From CALCCV01 sp964388665 (GTDB lineage: Bacteria; Bdellovibrionota; Bdellovibrionia; Bdellovibrionales; Bdellovibrionaceae): 23,946 nucleotides of DNA. Below the pieces are notes generated by a model. It did no database searches, was not told where the DNA came from, and worked only from the letters and a program-made list of their open reading frames with translations. The stretch spans positions 1 through 23,946 of the forward strand of contig CAYMBJ010000062.1 in assembly GCA_964388665.1 (NCBI GenBank). Direction: 5' to 3'. How positions within the stretch are numbered: the first letter of the stretch is position 1; every line of letters begins with the position of its first letter. The translations under genes and the position numbers were made by a program. Of this stretch, positions 21,334 to 23,946 are shown piece by piece.

Positions 21334-22623
21334 ATGAGCTCCAATGTCCATCACGCAACGATCAAACTCTTTTGGATTTTTTTGCTTCTCCACTCTTTGG
21401 CGGCCTATGCTATTAATGGAGTGCCGTTGCCATGGCTATCGCAAGCAGGAATTTTGGTTCTCTGCGGGTGGATCCTGAGTCAGAATGCCATCTCCTTACC
21501 AAAGGGATCGGTTGTTTTCTTACTTTTACTAACTTATGCCATCATAACCACCTTTACCAATAGCTTTGTCGAAGACTATTCTTTACTGATGCCAAGGCTG
21601 GCCACAACCTCCTACGAGATTTTTGTCGCACTTAGATTTTTGAATTTTGGTTCGTTTTTTGCGTTCTTTTTGGTGACCTACTATTTGCTCCGTAAAGGTT
21701 ACGAAGATCGCCTGATAGCCGGTTTGACCTGGCTTGCCGTTTTCGTATCTCTTGCCGGGGTCTATATTTACCTGGCTGAGATCAAAGGCTGGCCAGAACC
21801 TCCCCGCACGCGAATTGGCACATCTGGCAAAGAGCAATCCACGGTTTTCACCTATGCCTTCCACCGTGCACTTGGCACCTTTCGCGAACCAAGTCATCTC
21901 GCCGAGTGGTTGATCATGCCCTTCTTTATTTCTTTTCTCTACGAGAGCAAACTCAAATGGATTCTTGTCTCCACGATTACTGTTTGTTTTCTACTTACCG
22001 GCAGTTTGACTGGGATCATTAGCGTTGTCGTTGGCCTGGGGGTTCTTCTTATTTTTGGCGGCAAAGCCGCCGCCGGTACGATGATTAAATTTTCTATTCC
22101 CCTTATTATTGGCCTGATTGGTTTTTCGCTCTTTGTCTTTAGCAACAATCGCGCCCCAGTGAGCCTGCAGGCCACTCTGTGGGATCGTATCGAACCGATG
22201 CTCGAAGAAAAGGGTGGACTCAAAAAGAGCAATCGTAATTACGTATATGACTATTTTGGCAGAACCCAAATCGAATTCTTTGGCCGCGGTCTCGGAAACG
22301 CCAATATTGAATTTAGTCGAGATCAAAAGCTCGACGCCACAGCGAGCTTTCTCAATTTATACATCAACTCTCTCTTTAGCTTTGGAATTTTTGGCTCTTT
22401 GCTTTTTCTCGGCTTTATTCTTGTTCCGGTGGTGCAATTCCTAAAAGCAAGATCTCGCGCAAACGACCAACGCCTGATTTATTTTTTTGCGGCTTTCATT
22501 GGTTGGTTGGTCGCCTACATGATTCACTCCGAGGAGCTCTCTACGCACTTTGCGATCTTGTACGCCCTTAATGTGTATAAGGCTGAAATGTTGACTGTCT
22601 CTTCGGCGCGGATGCGACCATGA
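21334..22623 (+). CDS. Wzy-like polysaccharide polymerase (O-antigen ligase/polymerase family)
   Basis: A 429-residue integral membrane protein with about ten hydrophobic segments. A larger loop lies at residues about 150-190 and another near 270-330. The motif GTFREPSHLAEWL (181-193, with R184, E185 and H188) is the type of periplasmic loop motif used by Wzy/EpsE-like polymerases. Wzy enzymes join undecaprenyl-linked repeat units at the periplasmic face of the inner membrane. The local Wzz-like protein at 13937 would set chain length. Only weak Shine-Dalgarno sequence (GTGAAG) precedes the ATG. The stop overlaps the start of the next glycosyltransferase. WaaL ligase is an alternative, but the context favours Wzy. 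Confidence 0.82.
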   Translation: MSSNVHHATIKLFWIFLLLHSLAAYAINGVPLPWLSQAGILVLCGWILSQNAISLPKGSVVFLLLLTYAIITTFTNSFVEDYSLLMPRLATTSYEIFVALRFLNFGSFFAFFLVTYYLLRKGYEDRLIAGLTWLAVFVSLAGVYIYLAEIKGWPEPPRTRIGTSGKEQSTVFTYAFHRALGTFREPSHLAEWLIMPFFISFLYESKLKWILVSTITVCFLLTGSLTGIISVVVGLGVLLIFGGKAAAGTMIKFSIPLIIGLIGFSLFVFSNNRAPVSLQATLWDRIEPMLEEKGGLKKSNRNYVYDYFGRTQIEFFGRGLGNANIEFSRDQKLDATASFLNLYINSLFSFGIFGSLLFLGFILVPVVQFLKARSRANDQRLIYFFAAFIGWLVAYMIHSEELSTHFAILYALNVYKAEMLTVSSARMRP

Positions 22624-23852
22624 GTGGAGTTTTGATCTTTTGTGATTACTACTTTCCGGGACACAAGGGAGGCGGGCCACAACATATGATAAAAATTCTG
22701 TGTCAGCATCTGACCAAAATGGGGAAAAAGCCACGTCTGATCACGCTCGCCCATGACCTGGGCGACTCAACAAACTACCAAAACATCGCTGTCAATGCTT
22801 GGCAAGAAACTGACGAAGCGCATATCTACTACAAAGACTCTCAACTGAGCACCCGTGCCCTGCTATTACAAGTGCTCGCCAGTGCCAAGCCAGAGTTGAT
22901 CATTCTTAACGGCGTGTTTTCAAAACACTTCACCATCCCCGTCCTGTTTGCGAGAAAGACATGGAATCAAACCCCCTTCCCATCCCTTGCCATTTTCCCT
23001 CACGGCGAGTTCTCTCCCTGGGCCCTTCAGCAAAAGTGGCTCAAGAAAAAAGTCTTTTTGGCAATTTCCAATCTTTCGGGTCTGCACAAAAACGTGCGGT
23101 GGCTAGCAACCACTGAAATGGAAAAGCAGTGGCTCTTGGGCCGTGGACTTCAAGCCAAAGTCCTCTTGCTGTTGCCGCAAAACCTTGGCCAGCAGAACTC
23201 CAGCCAAGCGCACCCTCTCGATATTGAAACTACTGCAGAAACCACATCACAAGTTCTGTTGTTGCCCGCAGCCAAGACTCATATTAAAGTTCCATTGCAC
23301 TTGGTCTTCGTGGGCCGCATCCAACGTATGAAGAATCTGCATTTCTTTCTTGAGCTCCTGGCTCAAGTCAAATGCCCCATTAAATTTTCAATTTATGGAC
23401 CAGTCCAAGACAGCGATAAAACTTATTGGAATCAATGTCTTGCATTGATCCACAAACTACCCGCGCATATAGAAGTCACCCATCACGGGCCCATCGCCGC
23501 AAATCAAGTCACGAAAACTCTGGCAAAATATAGTTTTCTTGTACTGCCATCTTTGAGTGAAAATCTCTCTTTCGTGACCGCCGAGGCGCTCTCCGCCGGC
23601 CTCCCCGTAATACTCAGTGAAAACGTCCCCTGGAATGTTGCAGAAAACAACTGTGGCTTTAGTTTACCCCTAACCAACATCGAACCATGGATTAGTACTC
23701 TTCACCTGGTCGCCGTCATGTCCCTTGGCGAATGGCTGCAAATGTCGAAAAATTCGCGTGAGTATTTTCAGCGACTGATGAAATCATCACAAAACTCCGC
23801 AATGATTGTTGAATCACTTCTTGCAACCAGCCTCACCGGAGGAACTTTCTAA
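22620..23852 (+). CDS. GT4-family glycosyltransferase
   Basis: A 410-residue GT-B glycosyltransferase. The N-terminus (VLIFCDYYFPGHKGGGPQHM) matches the acceptor-side glycine loop of GT4 enzymes, and the C-terminal domain has LVFVGRIQRMKNL and the E-x7-E pair E314-NLSFVTA-E322 followed by SAGLPVILSE. A low-complexity Thr/Leu/Gln-rich piece lies at about residues 200-225, between the two Rossmann domains. ATG overlaps the polymerase stop (ATGA), so it is made together with the polymerase. It probably adds a sugar to the repeat unit on the cytoplasmic side; the donor is unknown. Confidence 0.88.
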   Translation: MSGVLIFCDYYFPGHKGGGPQHMIKILCQHLTKMGKKPRLITLAHDLGDSTNYQNIAVNAWQETDEAHIYYKDSQLSTRALLLQVLASAKPELIILNGVFSKHFTIPVLFARKTWNQTPFPSLAIFPHGEFSPWALQQKWLKKKVFLAISNLSGLHKNVRWLATTEMEKQWLLGRGLQAKVLLLLPQNLGQQNSSQAHPLDIETTAETTSQVLLLPAAKTHIKVPLHLVFVGRIQRMKNLHFFLELLAQVKCPIKFSIYGPVQDSDKTYWNQCLALIHKLPAHIEVTHHGPIAANQVTKTLAKYSFLVLPSLSENLSFVTAEALSAGLPVILSENVPWNVAENNCGFSLPLTNIEPWISTLHLVAVMSLGEWLQMSKNSREYFQRLMKSSQNSAMIVESLLATSLTGGTF

Positions 23853-23917
23853 GAAACTCTATCTTTTCTTTGCAGCTTCCTTCAACAAAGTAATCTAATC
23901 GCTGCCAAACGAAACTC

Positions 23918-23946
23918 AAAAAAAAGCGAAGCTCAAGAGCTACTTC
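23918..23946 (-). terminator. Possible intrinsic terminator cut off by the window end
   Basis: Read on the minus strand, GAAG...CTTC (23946-23943 and 23931-23928), with AGCT repeats inside, is followed after a few bases by eight T residues (23925-23918). It could end a minus-strand gene lying beyond the window, or serve both strands. The right arm may continue outside the window, so confidence is low. Confidence 0.25.

Overview
The window is about 24 kb of compactly coded, moderate-GC chromosomal DNA from a Gram-negative bacterium. A PilZ protein, a TonB-like protein, an NtrY/NtrX pair and a stand-alone lumazine synthase beside ProRS, with many ATGA/TAATG-type junctions, would fit a delta-proteobacterial or Bdellovibrionota-like (Bdellovibrio relative) chromosome. 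That assignment is inference from gene content and not a database match. Nearly all of the sequence is coding. No non-coding gap exceeds about 185 bases, and I see no tRNA, rRNA, CRISPR array, insertion sequence or attachment site.

Positions 1-3650, mostly minus strand, hold a signalling block. It contains a 653-residue protein with a degenerate receiver-like N-terminus, a canonical receiver protein overlapping it by one base (TAATG), and a one-membrane-segment TonB-family protein. Divergent from the last is a plus-strand PilZ gene (3649-4188).

Positions 4302-12738, plus strand, form a tight run of housekeeping and regulatory genes. In order these are a PIN-PhoH ATPase, a MaoC-type hydratase, lumazine synthase (TTG start), the NtrY-like histidine kinase, an NtrX-like regulator whose GAFTGA loop is altered, prolyl-tRNA synthetase, and a small nucleotidyltransferase-fold protein joined to proS by TAGTG. 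The run leads without a clear break into surface-polysaccharide genes.

Positions 12749-23852 are a surface-polysaccharide locus of the Wzy-dependent type. On the plus strand are a GT4 glycosyltransferase, a Wzz/Wzc-like co-polymerase with a degenerate tyrosine-kinase domain, and a 100-residue unknown protein with a very strong ribosome binding site. A minus-strand operon follows, in transcription order: a WbuB-like GT4, an RmlD-like reductase, a CapE/WbjB-like 4,6-dehydratase/5-epimerase and a CapG/WbjD-like 2-epimerase. This set matches the known route to UDP-N-acetyl-L-quinovosamine (or L-fucosamine) and its transfer. A divergent plus-strand promoter then drives a Wzy-like polymerase overlapping another GT4 by ATGA. 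Flippase, initiating transferase and outer-membrane export genes are not in the window and probably lie beyond its right edge.

No unmistakably new system is visible. The strongest leads are the pseudo-receiver/receiver pair, the NtrX-like protein with an altered sigma54-contact loop, the Wzc-like protein lacking kinase hallmarks, the nucleotidyltransferase coupled to proS, and the unknown 100-residue protein between two halves of the capsule locus.
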